Assembly: GCA_963713445.1 (NCBI GenBank)
Contig: CAVQMB010000023.1
Location: 12,136-76,135 of the forward strand
Reading direction: 5' to 3'
Length of the DNA: 64,000 bases
Source: CAVQMB01 sp963713445
GTDB taxonomy: Bacteria > Pseudomonadota > Gammaproteobacteria > Competibacterales > Competibacteraceae
The position numbers and the translations under genes are program-made. This document shows positions 17,779 to 26,516 of the stretch, piece after piece (position 1 is the first letter of the stretch; every line of letters begins with the position of its first letter). The notes under the pieces were generated by a model, which did not search any database, was not told the origin of the DNA, and saw only the letters and a list, made by a program, of their open reading frames with translations.

Positions 17779-18639
17779 TCAACCGGGAAACTCGTGAAAC
17801 ACATCGCGCACGGTCGGTGCCGGCAATGATCCGTCCCGATACCATCCCGCCAACTGATCCAGGCTGGTGAACAGGACGTCGCCCGCTGCCGTCATGTAAT
17901 CAATGAATTCGCCCAGTGCCTGGGCACGACCCGGGCGGCCCGACAGCTGGGGATGCATGGTGAAGCACAGAAACCCGCCTTCACTGCGGACCGCGTCGAA
18001 TTCACGCTGCCACATGCCGATCAGTTTGGCCGGCGCAGCGATGGCGTTGGGCGCGCCACCACCCGGCACAAAGGCATATTGCTCCCAGTCGTCCAGCGCC
18101 CAGGCCACCGGAAATTCCAGCAGCGGCGGGGACGTCCCGTGCGCGATCCGATACGGCCGGTCATCGGCCATCAGGCTCGAGTCGTAGACAAAACCCTCGG
18201 CTGCCAGCAAACCAAACGTGGCCCGGGTCACCTCCCATAGCGGCGCCCGATAACCCAGTGGCCGGCACCCCAGAGCCTCGGCCAACGGCGCCATGCCCTG
18301 CGCCAGAATCTCCGCTTCGCGTTCGGGGGCTACACCTTCCAGCGGCTCATGCCGATAACCGTGGTGCCCGACCGGGTGGCCGGCCGCAACAATTCGCGCG
18401 ACCACCGACCGGTCATATTCCGCCACATAGCCGGGCACGAAAAACTGGGCGGGCACGCCACGCGCGCTCAGCGTGGCCAGAATCCGGTCCAGGCCCGGCC
18501 CGCGGCCGTAGCGGCCCATGGACAGCAGACCAGGTCGCTCCAGCACTCCTGGGCTGCCGAGGAAGGCGGTCTCGCCATCCACGTCGAACGACAACACCAC
18601 GCAACAGCGCTTGTCCCCCGGCCAGCGGTGATTCGGCAT
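17779..18639 (-). CDS. Polysaccharide deacetylase-family (NodB fold) hydrolase
   Basis: About 286 residues of the NodB-fold amidohydrolase family. The opening L-S-F-D-V-D-G-E, G-R-Y-G near residue 40, F-F-V-P-G, H-x-x-x-H in G-H-H-G-Y-R-H-E and the late F-T-M-H-P-Q-L are metal-site and catalytic signatures. D-V-D-G-E plus G-R-Y-G places it in the HpPgdA / cyclic-imidase branch rather than chitin deacetylases, so a small cyclic amide or imide is a possible substrate. No signal peptide is seen, which also favours a cytoplasmic substrate. Its ATG overlaps the stop of the ureohydrolase gene, with AGGAG 6 nt upstream. Confidence 0.82.
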   Translation of the reverse strand: MPNHRWPGDKRCCVVLSFDVDGETAFLGSPGVLERPGLLSMGRYGRGPGLDRILATLSARGVPAQFFVPGYVAEYDRSVVARIVAAGHPVGHHGYRHEPLEGVAPEREAEILAQGMAPLAEALGCRPLGYRAPLWEVTRATFGLLAAEGFVYDSSLMADDRPYRIAHGTSPPLLEFPVAWALDDWEQYAFVPGGGAPNAIAAPAKLIGMWQREFDAVRSEGGFLCFTMHPQLSGRPGRAQALGEFIDYMTAAGDVLFTSLDQLAGWYRDGSLPAPTVRDVFHEFPG

Positions 18640-19625
18640 CATATGCTCCTGGATCGGGCGGCCACCGTCTCCGCGAAAAGGCATAGCATTTCGTACATCA
18701 GCGTAGCCCCGACCAGCGCGGTGTTACCGCTGGGATCGAACGGCGGAGCCACCTCGACCACATCGCCGCCAACGAATGCCAGTCCGCGCAAGCCGCGCAG
18801 CAACGCCTGCGCCTCGAGCGTGGAGATGCCGCCGATCTCGGGCGTACCAGTACCCGGCGCATAGACCGGATCGAGGCCATCGACGTCAAACGACAGATAA
18901 ACCGGGCCGTCGCCGACCACCCGGCGCGCCTCGGCAATCACCGCTTTGACGCCGAGTTCGGCAAACTCTTCCATGAAGATGACCCGCATGCCTTTCTGGA
19001 GCGAATAATCCCAGCCCTCGGCGGTGTTCTGCGCACCGCGAATACCGATCTGGACGGTCCGCCTGGGGTCTAGCAACCCGGCTTCCGTGGCCAGCCGGAA
19101 CGGCCCGCCGTGGTGAAACTTGGAACCCATAAACTCGTCCCAGGTATCGGTATGGGCGTCGATATGGATGAGCCCCACCGGTTCGTCGGCCGCAATGCCC
19201 CGCAGGATGGGATAGGTGACGGAATGGTCGCCGCCGGCGGACAGTGGCATAACACCGGCCGCGTGGAGCTGGCCGAAAAACCCGGCGATGTCGTCGCTCA
19301 CGCGTTCGAGGTCGTACACCGAACGGAACCGCACATCGCCGGCATCGGCCACCCGGCAAAGCGCATACGGATTGACCCGGGTAACGTGATGCGTGGTCCG
19401 CATCAGGCTGGACATATTGCGGATCTCGCGCGGCCCGTGCCGGGCTCCGGGACGGTTACTCACGCCACCATCGAACGGCACCCCGACCAGCGCAATGTCG
19501 ACATCGGACAGCCGCTCCAGCAACGGCGCACGCATGAACGAGGCAATACCCGTGTAACGGGGTTCGTGACTCGGCCGGAACTCCTCACCCGTGACCGGAC
19601 TCGTCACGGTAACGTCTGACGCCAT
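18639..19625 (-). CDS. Ureohydrolase (agmatinase family)
   Basis: 328-residue binuclear-metal hydrolase of the arginase/agmatinase family, which releases urea from guanidino compounds. Metal ligands are visible: G-G-D-H-S (His134), D-A-H-T-D (Asp157, His159, Asp161) and S-F-D-V-D (Asp247, Asp249). Length and motifs fit agmatinase-like enzymes, a group that also contains guanidinobutyrase, guanidinopropionase and guanidine hydrolase, so agmatine is not certain. The ATG at 19625 is preceded by AGGGCGG. First gene of the importer/SDR operon; upstream sequence is AT-rich. Confidence 0.85.
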   Translation of the reverse strand: MASDVTVTSPVTGEEFRPSHEPRYTGIASFMRAPLLERLSDVDIALVGVPFDGGVSNRPGARHGPREIRNMSSLMRTTHHVTRVNPYALCRVADAGDVRFRSVYDLERVSDDIAGFFGQLHAAGVMPLSAGGDHSVTYPILRGIAADEPVGLIHIDAHTDTWDEFMGSKFHHGGPFRLATEAGLLDPRRTVQIGIRGAQNTAEGWDYSLQKGMRVIFMEEFAELGVKAVIAEARRVVGDGPVYLSFDVDGLDPVYAPGTGTPEIGGISTLEAQALLRGLRGLAFVGGDVVEVAPPFDPSGNTALVGATLMYEMLCLFAETVAARSRSI

Positions 19626-19830
19626 AGCTTGACCGCCCTTTTGTGGATTCACTGTGCACTGCAACCGCTTACTGTGACCTGATTCCGCGGCCCACAACTG
19701 CTGGCTACATAGCATCTAATTTTAGAGTATCTATAAGTTCAAAAAACTTACTTGATGGAAAGGCATCTGTCAAATGCATACGACATCGCTCCTCCGCGAC
19801 CCGCGCGGAAGCACACAGCGACAGCCGATC
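19626..19830 (-). promoter_or_regulatory. AT-rich upstream region of the ureohydrolase operon
   Basis: Non-coding stretch, much lower in GC than its surroundings. It contains an inverted repeat TAAGTT-CAAAA-AACTTA at 19734-19750 and A/T-rich tracts, so it probably holds the promoter of the long minus-strand operon. No known riboswitch or consensus promoter could be recognised. Confidence 0.35.
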
Positions 19831-20004
19831 TCACTGCATGACAGACGGAAGCGCAAACAGCGAGCGTGGCTCCGCAATGTCGCGCACCCGCTGGAAAATT
19901 TCAGTCACCAGGGCAGGATTCGGAGGTACGGACGCAGTGCGCCTCAGGGCAATCCGAAACGCCGTGAGGATGGGGCGAGCCGTGCCGACGGCGCGGCACT
20001 GGGC
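19831..20004 (-). pseudogene. Possible regulator C-terminal fragment
   Basis: Directly after the stop of the glutamine-type ATPase gene the same frame is open for about 57 residues and ends with a TGA at 19831-19833. The text (R-P-I-L-T-A-F-R-I-A-L-R-R, then N-P-A-L-V-T-E-I-F-Q-R-V-R-D-I-A) has the look of the end of a LysR-type regulator, but the assignment is weak. No start or N-terminal domain is present. If real it is the stump of a deleted gene. Confidence 0.25.
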
Positions 20005-20745
20005 TCAATTCAGAATGCGTTCCAGAAAACGCTGTACCCGCGGATTGTCGGAATTGGCGAAAAACGCGCCCGGCGATGCTTCCAGCAGGATGCGACCCTC
20101 GTCCATGAACACGATGCGATTCGCACAACGCCGCGCGAATCCCATCTCGTGGGTCACAACCACCATGGTGGTACCCTCGTCGGCCAGGGTCTTCATCGTT
20201 TCCAGGACTTCGTGCACCATCTCCGGATCAAGCGCACTGGTCGGTTCGTCGAACAGCATCAGCCGGGGCCTGAGCGCCAGCGCGCGGGCGATAGCGACAC
20301 GCTGTTTCTGACCTCCCGAGAGCGAATTCGGATAGGCATCCTCCTTCTCCGGCAGGCCCACCTTGGCGAGCAATTCGCGGGCGCGGGCGACGTTCTCGTC
20401 GCGGCTCAGCTTAAGCACCTTGGACGGCGCCAGCGTGATGTTGCGCAGCACGCTGAGGTGTGGGAACAGATTGAAATGCTGGAACACCATGCCGATCTGC
20501 ATCCGCACCCGGTTGATGTTGACCGCACCGTGCGCGATATCCTGCCCCTCGAACCGAATCACACCCGAACTAGGTGTCTCCAGCAGATTGAGACAGCGCA
20601 GCAGGGTGCTCTTGCCAGAACCGCTGGGGCCGATGATGGCCACCACCTCGCCGCGGGCGATGGACAGATCGATGTCGCGCAGCACGACGTTTTTGCCGAA
20701 AGCCTTACTGACGCCCTCGGTGCGTACGATTTCCGCCGTCATCAC
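20005..20745 (-). CDS. Polar amino acid ABC transporter ATPase (GlnQ-like)
   Basis: 246 residues. Walker A G-P-S-G-S-G-K-S-T (39-47), signature L-S-G-G-Q-K-Q-R, Walker B L-M-L-F-D-E-P-T-S-A-L-D-P-E: the classical GlnQ/HisP type. The start overlaps the stop of the permease gene by 4 nt. Together with the permease and the binding protein upstream it forms a three-gene operon for a polar amino acid or similar small molecule. Confidence 0.92.
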   Translation of the reverse strand: MMTAEIVRTEGVSKAFGKNVVLRDIDLSIARGEVVAIIGPSGSGKSTLLRCLNLLETPSSGVIRFEGQDIAHGAVNINRVRMQIGMVFQHFNLFPHLSVLRNITLAPSKVLKLSRDENVARARELLAKVGLPEKEDAYPNSLSGGQKQRVAIARALALRPRLMLFDEPTSALDPEMVHEVLETMKTLADEGTTMVVVTHEMGFARRCANRIVFMDEGRILLEASPGAFFANSDNPRVQRFLERILN

Positions 20746-21401
20746 ACGTACACCCGCAGCCGCCGCTCCAGCAGCTGCGTCACCGCGCTCACCGCCGTGG
20801 TCATGAGGTAGTACATGATACCGATGGTGAGGAAAATCGCGAAGTTCTGAAACGTGCTGCTTATCACCATCTGGGCGCTCAGAAACAACTCCTGAACCGT
20901 CACCAGCGAGACCAGCGCGGAGTTTTTGGTCAGCGCCACGAATTCGTTGCCGAGCGGCGGCAGCATGCGCAGAAATGCCTGCGGAAACACCACGTAGAGC
21001 ATCGCCTGGAATCCGCTCAGTCCCAGCGCACGGGCGGCTTCCACCTGGCTTGACTCGATCGACTGGATGGCGCCGCGGACGATCTCGGTCTGGTAAGAGC
21101 CACTGTAGACCGCCAGCGTTCCCACCGCCGCGGCCATCGCCGAGACCTTGATGCCGATCTGCGGAAACGCGTAGTAGACGAAGAACAGTTGCACCACGAA
21201 GGGAGTGCCCCGGATCACCGAAACGTAGGCCGTCGCCAGCCAGCGCAGCGGGCGGAACCGCGACAGCTTGGACAGACCGCCGACAATGCCGGCGACGACC
21301 CCGAGCAGCAGGGCCATCGCCACGACCTCTACGGTAACCAGGGCTCCGTGGAGCAGGAACGGCATCGACGAGATGACCGTCTGGAGCCCGAGTTCACTCA
21401 T
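20742..21401 (-). CDS. Polar amino acid ABC transporter permease
   Basis: 219-residue permease of the HisM/GlnP family with about five helices and the EAA loop E-A-A-R-A-L-G-L-S-G-F-Q-A-M near residue 119. The stop of the binding-protein gene overlaps its start and its own stop overlaps the ATPase start, so all three genes are translationally coupled. One permease gene suggests a homodimeric channel. Confidence 0.9.
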   Translation of the reverse strand: MSELGLQTVISSMPFLLHGALVTVEVVAMALLLGVVAGIVGGLSKLSRFRPLRWLATAYVSVIRGTPFVVQLFFVYYAFPQIGIKVSAMAAAVGTLAVYSGSYQTEIVRGAIQSIESSQVEAARALGLSGFQAMLYVVFPQAFLRMLPPLGNEFVALTKNSALVSLVTVQELFLSAQMVISSTFQNFAIFLTIGIMYYLMTTAVSAVTQLLERRLRVYV

Positions 21402-22192
21402 TACTCGTTACCGAACCACTTGTGCTGCAGTTTCTTAAGCGACCCGTCCTTGGTCATCGCCGCTAGCGCACCGTTGACCGCCGCCAGCAGATCCTTGTCG
21501 CCCTTGCGCATGGCATAGCCGTAGCGTTCATGGGTCAGCAGGAAACCGGCCATCTTGGCGCCGCCATGCACCTTGATGTAGTAGCGCGCTGCCGGATAAC
21601 CGGTGACCACTGCATCGGCCCGGCCACTCTGCAGCGACTGGAACATCTGGTCGTTGGTCTGGACGATCAGCAGATGCACTTTCGGCAGGTGGGTTCTCAG
21701 CCAGTCCACCGACTTGGTGCCGACCTGCACCGCCACGGTCTTGCCGTCCAAATCATGCGGCTTGCGGATGGCGTTGTCGGAAGGCTTCAGCATCACGCCC
21801 AGACCGCCGGTAAAATACGACTTGGAGAAGTTCACCACCTTAGCGCGGGTCGCGGTGATGTAGATAGCCGAGGCAGCAAAATCGATATGGTTGGCCTGCA
21901 GCGCTGGAATGAGCTGACCGAACGGCACCTGTTTGAATTCGACCTTGTTGATCCCGATGTGATGGGCGATGGCATTGACCAGATCAATATCGAAACCGGA
22001 CTTCTGGCCATCCGTGGAGGTCTGCTCGAACGGCGGGAAAGTGGCGTCGGTGCCAACGATCCAGGTTTTCTGGCCTGATTTCAGCGACTTCAGCAGGCCG
22101 GCAGCATGCGCCTGCGGCACTGCCACCACCGCCACGGCGAGGCTGACGCCAACGCCGGACAACCAACCGAGCAACGATCTTCTGGTTATCAT
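21401..22192 (-). CDS. Polar amino acid ABC substrate-binding protein
   Basis: 263-residue periplasmic binding protein. The ATG at 22192 is chosen because GGGGAG lies 9 nt upstream and it begins a clear signal peptide (M-I-T-R-R-S-L-L-G-W, cleavage near A-H-A-A). G-T-D-A-T-F-P-P-F-E and G-F-D-I-D-L-V-N-A-I are the usual signatures of the family that binds glutamine, lysine/arginine, cystine or opines. The ligand is not determined. Its placement next to the guanidino/imide operon suggests it may feed the same metabolism. Confidence 0.9.
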   Translation of the reverse strand: MITRRSLLGWLSGVGVSLAVAVVAVPQAHAAGLLKSLKSGQKTWIVGTDATFPPFEQTSTDGQKSGFDIDLVNAIAHHIGINKVEFKQVPFGQLIPALQANHIDFAASAIYITATRAKVVNFSKSYFTGGLGVMLKPSDNAIRKPHDLDGKTVAVQVGTKSVDWLRTHLPKVHLLIVQTNDQMFQSLQSGRADAVVTGYPAARYYIKVHGGAKMAGFLLTHERYGYAMRKGDKDLLAAVNGALAAMTKDGSLKKLQHKWFGNE

Positions 22193-22774
22193 CTTTCTGT
22201 CTCCCCAAGAGGTACTGGAACGCACCGGCCTAAAACTGTTGCAGGTTGGAAACGATGCGCGCCACGGTTCACGAAACGAAAACACGCCGGCCTCATCATC
22301 GGTCGGAGGACCGGTCTTATGTCGTGGATCGGATGGTCAGCCAACAGGACTACAATCCACCTTCGCCCACACCATCCGGGCCTTACTATAATGCCAATCC
22401 GCCGGAGCGGCTAGCGGGCTGGTATCGCGTTTGCGACCCGTGATCCCGGACCGATAACGACCGCGGAAACCATCAGCGGAAGAAGCTTTCGGGCGTCGGC
22501 TTGAAGCCGGCGAACCGTCATATGTTAACCGCGACATCAGCTCGATCGCCTGCTCTCGGCCGTGATCCTGCTGCCGAATGAGCGTCCGGCAGACATCGCA
22601 AATGGGCGCCCACGCTGTGTCACATCACCGGCTTGGCGGCCGCGATAACATCCACCACGTGCCGCCGAGACGCTGGCTTAACCTGGTGGTGACTATTTTT
22701 TAACGGCATGGAAATATTGCGTGTGCATTGAGCTAAAGTATTCCTTGATCGGCACACCACCAGAGAGTGAAATC
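22193..22774. other. Intergenic region
   Basis: About 580 bases between divergent genes. No frame on either strand reads like a protein. Both flanking promoters must lie here; an AT-rich stretch near 22700 (GACTATTTTTTAACGG) is the most promoter-like part for the plus-strand gene. No repeat or RNA gene was recognised. Confidence 0.4.
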
Positions 22775-23575
22775 GTGAAACATATAACACAACGAATCAA
22801 AAGCCTCGTTAAAGGGGCCTGCCTTGGACTCGCCACCGCGTCGCTGTTAGGCGCTGGCAATATCGCCAACGCCGCGACCTACCAGGGCGCACGGGTTCAT
22901 ATCGGCAAGGGCACCGCCCACGTGGTGGTCCGGACCGACGCGTCGAACAAGCCGTCCTCGGTGGCGGTAGCACTGAGCCGCGGCGCCATAGAAGGGCTCC
23001 CGACCGAGCTGAACAAAAAATCCGCCGAAGGCTCCTGGGAGTTTCCGCTGCCCATGCCGACCCACGGCCCGAAGACCGGCTATACAGAGGTCGTCATCGA
23101 CTGGAACCCGCATGGCCATCCGCCGCCGCACATCTACACCGTGCCGCATTTCGACTTCCACTTCTACAACATTGCGCCAGCCGCCGTGGAGCAGATTGCC
23201 TTCACGGGACCAACCGATCCGGCGACCAAGGTGTCTGACGCCGACCTCATTCCGCCGGACTACAAGGTTATCCCGGACACCGCGGTGAACCAGATGGGTG
23301 TGCACGCCGTCGATACCAAAGCGCCAGAGTTCCACGGTAAGCCCTTCACCGCCACCTTTATCTACGGCTACTACAAAGGGCAGCTTATCTTCCTCGAGCC
23401 GATGGTGACGCGGGCCTTCCTGCTAACGAAACCGAATCTGACGTCACCGGTGAAGACGCCTGCTCATTACAGCCATACCGGCTATTATCCGACTCGCTAC
23501 AGTGTCCGCTACGACCAGCGCAGCAAAGGGTATCTGCTGGAGTTAGGCGGTCTGAAGCACTGGACTGCCGAGTAG
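22775..23575 (+). CDS. Exported TTHB210-like (DUF5602-type) protein
   Basis: About 266 residues. The GTG at 22775, with AGAGAG upstream, starts a typical signal peptide ending near N-I-A-N-A-A. The centre holds D-W-N-P-H-G-H-P-P-P and V-P-H-F-D-F-H-F-Y (His-rich), the hallmark of proteins with the TTHB210-like/DUF5602 domain. Three or more histidines in these two motifs could bind a metal; this is inference. Function of the family is unknown. The gene stands alone and probably acts in the periplasm. Confidence 0.72.
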   Translation: MKHITQRIKSLVKGACLGLATASLLGAGNIANAATYQGARVHIGKGTAHVVVRTDASNKPSSVAVALSRGAIEGLPTELNKKSAEGSWEFPLPMPTHGPKTGYTEVVIDWNPHGHPPPHIYTVPHFDFHFYNIAPAAVEQIAFTGPTDPATKVSDADLIPPDYKVIPDTAVNQMGVHAVDTKAPEFHGKPFTATFIYGYYKGQLIFLEPMVTRAFLLTKPNLTSPVKTPAHYSHTGYYPTRYSVRYDQRSKGYLLELGGLKHWTAE

Positions 23576-23692
23576 CATTTAACGCGATCCCCGCGCCAAA
23601 GCGACGAGCCGATCGGACGGTTTCAGACCCGACATCGCTTAGCGCTCCAGCAACCGGTGGCCGATCGAAACGTTGCGCGGATCGGCCTCCTC

Positions 23693-23989
23693 CTAAATCC
23701 GCGCCACCGTCTCCCGCATCGATTCTTGCGGCTGTCGCCATTCCCCGTAAACCGTCACCGGTCGATCATTGAGCCAGGATGCTAGCGCGACCGGGTCGAC
23801 ATCCATGACGTGGGCTACCCCGCGACAAACACGGTGTAGCGCGCCGCATCGTGACAAAACATCACGCATTGACGGCGGTCGGCCATGACAAGATGCCCGT
23901 GCCAGTTCCCTAGCGGGGAGTCTTCCTCGAGCGGGATCGCAAACATCCGGCAATTTGCCGGCCAGCTTTTTGGAGCAATGGATGATCAT
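23693..23989 (-). pseudogene. DUF6933-like protein gene, two frame changes
   Basis: The ATG at 23989 opens M-I-I-H-C-S-K-K-L-A-G-K-L, the usual start of DUF6933 proteins. The conserved middle (L-G-N-W-H-G-H-L-V-M-A-D-R-R and V-M-F-C-H-D-A-A-R-Y-T-V-F-V) is then found in another frame between about 23930 and 23825, and the last part (D-V-D-P-V-A-L-A-S-W-L onwards, stop at 23693) is back in the first frame. Two shifts that cancel point to indels within a once intact gene of about 100 residues, shorter than the typical family length. Function of the family is unknown. Confidence 0.55.
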
Positions 23990-24215
23990 TGGCAGGCAGG
24001 TTGCGAGCGGGCAGTCCCGTCATTTGAAATGCACCGCTGATTACCCTGGAATCGATCAGCTTTAAACCGTACTTCGCAACATTTTCGTCGACCCACACGA
24101 GCAGGGCCGATTGGATATCTTGCCAGTGTCCGCTCCGATCGGCCAAGGTATCGGTATCGATGGGCAGGCGGGCGGTTCTTATCCAGGACCGTACATCCCT
24201 AAAACCAGCGGCCAT
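23910..24215 (-). other. Unrecognised open frame upstream of the DUF6933 gene
   Basis: Open frame of 101 codons whose first 75 residues (for example H-W-Q-D-I-Q-S-A-L-L-V-W-V-D-E-N-V-A-K-Y) have a natural composition, while the last 25 overlap the DUF6933 gene out of frame. It may be a small upstream gene whose 3' end has also shifted. No family recognised. Confidence 0.25.
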
Positions 24216-24348
24216 GCAGTATGACGCGGGGCGTTGACGCTTTGTCGAGCCCCTGGCACGTCCGATGGCGCGAACCGTGGCATTGAACGGTCGACGCCTA
24301 GTTGCGGATCAAGTTGGTAACTGAGAATTCCCTGTGAGGAACGATACG

Positions 24349-25512
24349 ATGAAAACGGATGTGGCCATCATCGGCGGCGGCGCTATCGGCGCTGCGGTCG
24401 CCTACTTCCTAAAGACCATGGCACCCACGATCGGCGTTACGGTGATCGAGCGTGACCCGACCTACGAGCTTGCTTCCACGCCACGGGCATCAGGCGGTGT
24501 GCGAACACTGTTTTCTTTGCCGGAGAACATTGCGCTCTCGAACTACTCGATCCCCTTCTTCGATAACTTTCCGGAAATCATGGCAATAGCGGGTACTCGC
24601 GCCGCGATCGGGTTCAAGAAAGGTGGCTACATTTTTGTCGTTCCGCCCTCCTCGCTCGATGTACTGAAGGCCAATTACGATACACAGCGAAGCCTTGGCT
24701 GTAACGTGATTTGGCTGGAACCCGACGAGATCAAGCAGCGCTTTCCATCGATGCGCGTTGATGATCTCGGGGCCGCGGTGCTGTCGCCTGACGACGGGTG
24801 GCTCGATCCATATTCCGTGCTAATGGGATTTCGCAAGAAGGCACAGTCGCTCGGTGCGGAGTTTCTTGCCGAGGATGTAACTGGCATGGATCGGAGCGGC
24901 ACCCAAGTCACGGCTGCGCGTTGCGCTTCGGGTCGGCTGGTGGGGGCCGACATCTTCGTCAACGCCGCTGGCGCCTGGGCGAAGGAAATTTGTGCAATGC
25001 TCGGATTCGAGGTGCCCATCGAGCCTCTCCGCCGGTTCGAACACTATTTCGAATGTCAGGACGGGATTGAGCCGCTGCCTTATCTCAAGGATCCTGATCG
25101 GCTCGCGTTTCGGCCTGAAGGGCGTGGGTATTCAGGTGGCGTACCGACACTTGCGGAGCCGCGTGGCTACAACTTCGATGTCGATCATAGCTACTTCGAA
25201 AATGCAGTTTGGCCGGCGCTTGCGCATCGTTTCCCGAAATTTGAAGCGACCAGGTGCAAAGCAACACTACCGGGGCTTTATGATCAGAATGATTTTGATG
25301 GCAACGTGATCATCGGACCGGGTGCTGACGGACTTGGCAACTTCCACATGGTGGCCGGCTTCTCCGGGCACGGACTGATGCATGCACCGGGCTGCGGGCG
25401 GGCGCTGGCCGAACTGATACTGAAGGGCCGTTATGAAACCATCGATCTGACGCGATTCGGCTGGCAACGATTGGTGGAGGGCAAGCCCTTGCCAGAGCGC
25501 GGGATCATATAG
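24349..25512 (+). CDS. FAD-dependent oxidoreductase (DAO family)
   Basis: 387-residue flavoprotein of the D-amino-acid oxidase / sarcosine-oxidase-like family. The dinucleotide motif G-G-G-A-I-G is at residues 9-14; R-A-S-G-G-V-R near 46 and the C-terminal G-F-S-G-H-G-L-M-H-A-P-G-C-G-R are the FAD-contacting ends. Such enzymes oxidise secondary or primary amines or 2-hydroxy acids; the substrate is open. The ATG at 24349 is taken, with GAGGA 7 nt before it, rather than the GTG 15 nt upstream. Its GC content is visibly lower than in neighbouring operons, a possible sign of transfer. Confidence 0.85.
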   Translation: MKTDVAIIGGGAIGAAVAYFLKTMAPTIGVTVIERDPTYELASTPRASGGVRTLFSLPENIALSNYSIPFFDNFPEIMAIAGTRAAIGFKKGGYIFVVPPSSLDVLKANYDTQRSLGCNVIWLEPDEIKQRFPSMRVDDLGAAVLSPDDGWLDPYSVLMGFRKKAQSLGAEFLAEDVTGMDRSGTQVTAARCASGRLVGADIFVNAAGAWAKEICAMLGFEVPIEPLRRFEHYFECQDGIEPLPYLKDPDRLAFRPEGRGYSGGVPTLAEPRGYNFDVDHSYFENAVWPALAHRFPKFEATRCKATLPGLYDQNDFDGNVIIGPGADGLGNFHMVAGFSGHGLMHAPGCGRALAELILKGRYETIDLTRFGWQRLVEGKPLPERGII

Positions 25513-25774
25513 GCGGAAAGCGCTCGTGTCCCATCGGCGCTGCGAGCAATCCATCGCGGGTAACCGCGTCTGCAGCGCGCAGCAGGTGCTGCATCAATTC
25601 CAACCCCAGCGGACAATCATCGCAAGGCAAACCGTGAACCCGGCAATCCCCCATCAGAAATAACGACCGAATGCGCGGACTTCCACGTCACCGCTTACCC
25701 AGCGGCTTGATCCAATGCTTCAATGCTAGAATCGACCGCAATCCTTTTGGGACTCAGACAGCGGAGGAGTGCGT

Positions 25775-26497
25775 GTGGAAAGACTTATTAGCGCTACTGC
25801 ACGAAGCAGCATGCAGCGAACAGCCTTATGGGCGGCCATGGCATTGTCATTCTTTATCGTGCGTTCGGCTCACGCCAGACTGGCCGCCGGCAAGCACCTG
25901 GAACAGCTCGCGGGAAGAATTCACTCGCAGGCACCCAACATCAGTACCAAAGCCATCTCGAGTGCGATCAGCGCTTATTTCCACGCCAGGCGGCGGCATT
26001 TGACCGACAAGCCCCTTGTCACGGTCGTCGATTACTCTCTGCCGTCCACCAAGAAGCGCCTGGCAGTCGCCGATTTGCGGACCGGCAAAGTAATCTTCTA
26101 CACCTACGTGGCACACGGCAAAGGCAGCGGGGGCGAATACGCAACCCGCTTCTCCAACAAGCCCGGCACAAACGCAAGCAGCCTCGGAGTCTACCTGACG
26201 GGCCGCACCTACTACGGCAAGCATGGGTACTCGCTGCGGCTGAAAGGGCTAAACCCTGAATTCAACGGCGCGGCTTACCGCCGCGACATCGTCATGCACA
26301 GCGCCTGGTACGTGAGCCAAACGTTTGCGCAAGACCACGGCCGTATGGGACGGAGCTGGGGCTGCTTCGCCCTCAGCCCCAAGGTAGAGAGCGCCATCGT
26401 GAAGCTGATCCGCGGGGGCACCGTGCTACTCGCGTACTACCCGGATCCCGAGTGGCTGCATTCCTCTCCGTTCCTGAACACCCGGGGTAACGCCTGA
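25775..26497 (+). CDS. Murein L,D-transpeptidase catalytic-domain protein
   Basis: About 240 residues with an N-terminal export signal (hydrophobic A-L-W-A-A-M-A-L-S-F-F then A-H-A). The C-terminal half carries a YkuD_2-type catalytic region: V-M-H-S-A-W-Y-V-S with the conserved histidine and G-R-S-W-G-C-F-A-L with the nucleophile cysteine. It probably forms or remodels peptidoglycan cross-links in the periplasm. Start: GGAGG stands 7 nt before a GTG at 25775; a GTG at 25769 and an ATG at 25811 are alternatives. It borders the defence island but is not part of it. Confidence 0.8.
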   Translation: MERLISATARSSMQRTALWAAMALSFFIVRSAHARLAAGKHLEQLAGRIHSQAPNISTKAISSAISAYFHARRRHLTDKPLVTVVDYSLPSTKKRLAVADLRTGKVIFYTYVAHGKGSGGEYATRFSNKPGTNASSLGVYLTGRTYYGKHGYSLRLKGLNPEFNGAAYRRDIVMHSAWYVSQTFAQDHGRMGRSWGCFALSPKVESAIVKLIRGGTVLLAYYPDPEWLHSSPFLNTRGNA

Positions 26498-26516
26498 TGA
26501 GGTATGAGGGCGAGAG

